A DNA stretch of 64,000 nt from a bacterium (GTDB lineage: Bacteria; JAJVIF01): positions 361,204 through 425,203 of the forward strand of contig JAJVIF010000003.1 of NCBI GenBank assembly GCA_022072165.1, written 5' to 3'. Positions 62,491 through 64,000 of the stretch are shown here, piece after piece (the first letter of the stretch is position 1; every line of letters starts with the position of its first letter). Under the pieces are notes generated by a model. That model was given only the letters and a program-made list of their open reading frames with translations. It searched no databases and was not told the DNA's origin. The translations under genes and the position numbers were made by a program.

Positions 62491-64000
62491 ATTGTGGCCG
62501 TCGGACAATGACCGCTCAGGTACAATGTACCCTGAAAAGGGCATCACACACAAGGAGCTGTGGCCGTCGGACAATGACCGCTCAGGTACAATAGAGTCTA
62601 CGCGCTGAAATTTCCGATACACGCTGTGGCCGTCGGACAATGACCGCTCAGGTACAATCACAAGGGGAGCGCTTGCGCAAGTGTTCCGCTGTGGCCGTCG
62701 GACAATGACCGCTCAGGTACAATTCAGCAGCGGGTGGACACTTACGAAAAAGAGCTGTGGCCGTCGGACAATGACCGCTCAGGTACAATACTATGCTTCA
62801 GAGTATCGACGCGCAGGTTGCTGTGGCCGTCGGACAATGACCGCTCAGGTACAATACAAGCAGATGGCGAAACTGCTGGATGCCGGCTGTGGCCGTCGGA
62901 CAATGACCGCTCAGGTACAATCCTGGCTCCGGGGCGACTGCACGGGCCTGAGCTGTGGCCGTCGGACAATGACCGCTCAGGTACAATCCCCGGGGAGTCT
63001 GGGGGAACCTGACAGAGGCTGTGGCCGTCGGACAATGACCGCTCAGGTACAATAACCTCACGAGCACCGTAGACACCCTGCGAGGCTGTGGCCGTCGGAC
63101 AATGACCGCTCAGGTACAATGGATGTAGGGGACATTCCCCTATGCACTGAGCTGTGGCCGTCGGACAATGACCGCTCAGGTACAATTCAACGAGCTGCGG
63201 GTCAGCTGCGGGTCATGCTGTGGCCGTCGGACAATGACCGCTCAGGTACAATTGCGTGCTGGATTGCTCAGCATGTCGCTGAGCTGTGGCCGTCGGACAA
63301 TGACCGCTCAGGTACAATTTCACCCTCCCCAACAGCGACCTCGCCATCGCTGTGGCCGTCGGACAATGACCGCTCAGGTACAATCTAGGGGCCAGCCAGC
63401 AGGCCAGCCAGATCGCTGTGGCCGTCGGACAATGACCGCTCAGGTACAATGCGAGCCGTGGACGATCCACTACAAGGCGCGCTGTGGCCGTCGGACAATG
63501 ACCGCTCAGGTACAATTTAAGGAGAACAGATACCAGTCATCATCATGCTGTGGCCGTCGGACAATGACCGCTCAGGTACAATTGGTCCACTGCCCCGCGC
63601 TGGCGAGGGATAGCTGTGGCCGTCGGACAATGACCGCTCAGGTACAATACTGTACTGTAAGTATTCTAGCAAATCAGCGCTGTGGCCGTCGGACAATGAC
63701 CGCTCAGGTACAATCACGGCAAAAACATCGGGAACATTATCCTTGCTGTGGCCGTCGGACAATGACCGCTCAGGTACAATTTCGCGCGTGGTGGTCCACC
63801 ATTAGCGCGAGCTGTGGCCGTCGGACAATGACCGCTCAGGTACAATACATGGGGTGATAGGGTGATATAAAATTTCGCTGTGGCCGTCGGACAATGACCG
63901 CTCAGGTACAATCAGTGATGGACTCCATGAAGCGGCGATACTGCTGTGGCCGTCGGACAATGACCGCTCAGGTACAATTTGAATCTTATGAGAAGCTCAA
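62491..64000 (+). CRISPR. CRISPR array, 23 repeats (36 nt), truncated at the right edge
   Basis: Repeats of 36 nt begin GCTGTGGCCGTCGG and end ACCGCTCAGGTACAAT. Copies start at 62491, 62557, 62623, 62688, 62754, 62820, 62886, 62952, 63018, 63085, 63151, 63217, 63283, 63349, 63415, 63481, 63547, 63613, 63679, 63745, 63811, 63877 and 63943. All are identical except the first, which begins AT instead of GC. Of 22 complete spacers, 20 are 30 nt, the third is 29 and the ninth 31; a 23rd is cut by the window edge. The partly complementary ends (GCTGTGGC...GGTACAAT) resemble type II-C repeats, but no cas gene is in the window, so the type is inferred. Several spacers are AT-rich compared with the host. 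Confidence 0.97.

Noticed and set aside
62681-63911. Repetitive open frames inside the CRISPR array
   Set aside because: They are translations of the 36-nt repeat unit with its 30-nt spacers (period 66, a multiple of 3) and have no start signals of their own.

Overview
The window is GC-rich and densely coded, with no ribosomal RNA operon, integrase or transposase. Several features point to an aerobic, free-living, diderm (Gram-negative type) bacterium: a cbb3-type oxidase operon, many lipobox lipoproteins, an alpha-2-macroglobulin, an LptD/OstA-like outer-membrane candidate, a TadZ/CpaE-like protein and periplasmic thioredoxins. The gene repertoire does not let me assign a phylum; an uncultured lineage is plausible.

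Layout. 1-3.65 kb (minus): an unknown lipoprotein, two TlpA-type thioredoxins, and an ECF sigma factor with a membrane partner. 3.8-13.0 kb (plus): a 14-gene respiratory operon. It holds CcoN, a CcoO-cytochrome c fusion, two CcoS-like peptides, a diheme cytochrome c lipoprotein, a Rieske protein, two different cytochromes b (the second fused to a 2x[4Fe-4S] ferredoxin), an MvhD/FlpD-like protein and five small membrane proteins. 13-24 kb: an MBL-fold lipoprotein, a stand-alone LigD phosphoesterase, a pair of amidohydrolases (one without metal ligands), a B3/B4-domain protein, a subtilisin flanked by two copies of a palindromic repeat, MTA phosphorylase and tRNA-Arg. 24-32 kb: a broken toxin-like gene with a DUF2283 partner, a VWA/FHA pair, ArgS and a large lipoprotein related to the one at 13 kb. 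32-41 kb: two PlsC acyltransferases, DapB, Asd, IleS and an unknown membrane protein. 41-50 kb (minus): EtfA/EtfB with a small leader gene, then VanW, alpha-2-macroglobulin and a polytopic membrane protein. 50-62 kb: a diguanylate cyclase with a degenerate receiver, a YoaR/VanW protein, HU, TldE/TldD, an LptD-like protein, an SRPBCC protein, DoxX, a terpene-cyclase-like protein and a receiver-TadZ protein. 62.49-64.0 kb: a CRISPR array running off the right edge, with 23 repeats of 36 nt and spacers of about 30 nt. Its repeat ends resemble type II-C repeats, and no cas gene lies in the window.

The two most unusual systems are the respiratory operon and the CRISPR array with its flank. In the operon, a Rieske/cytochrome b module has two non-equivalent b subunits: one lacks both high-potential heme b ligands, and the other carries a ferredoxin and is followed by an MvhD-like protein. 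At the array edge, the terminal repeat plus two adjacent hairpins could encode a tracrRNA-like transcript on the opposite strand. CRP-type palindromes (TGTGA-N6-TCACA) sit just downstream of predicted promoters of both the respiratory operon and the ETF operon. This suggests one regulon linking electron entry through ETF to the oxidase and bc-type complex.
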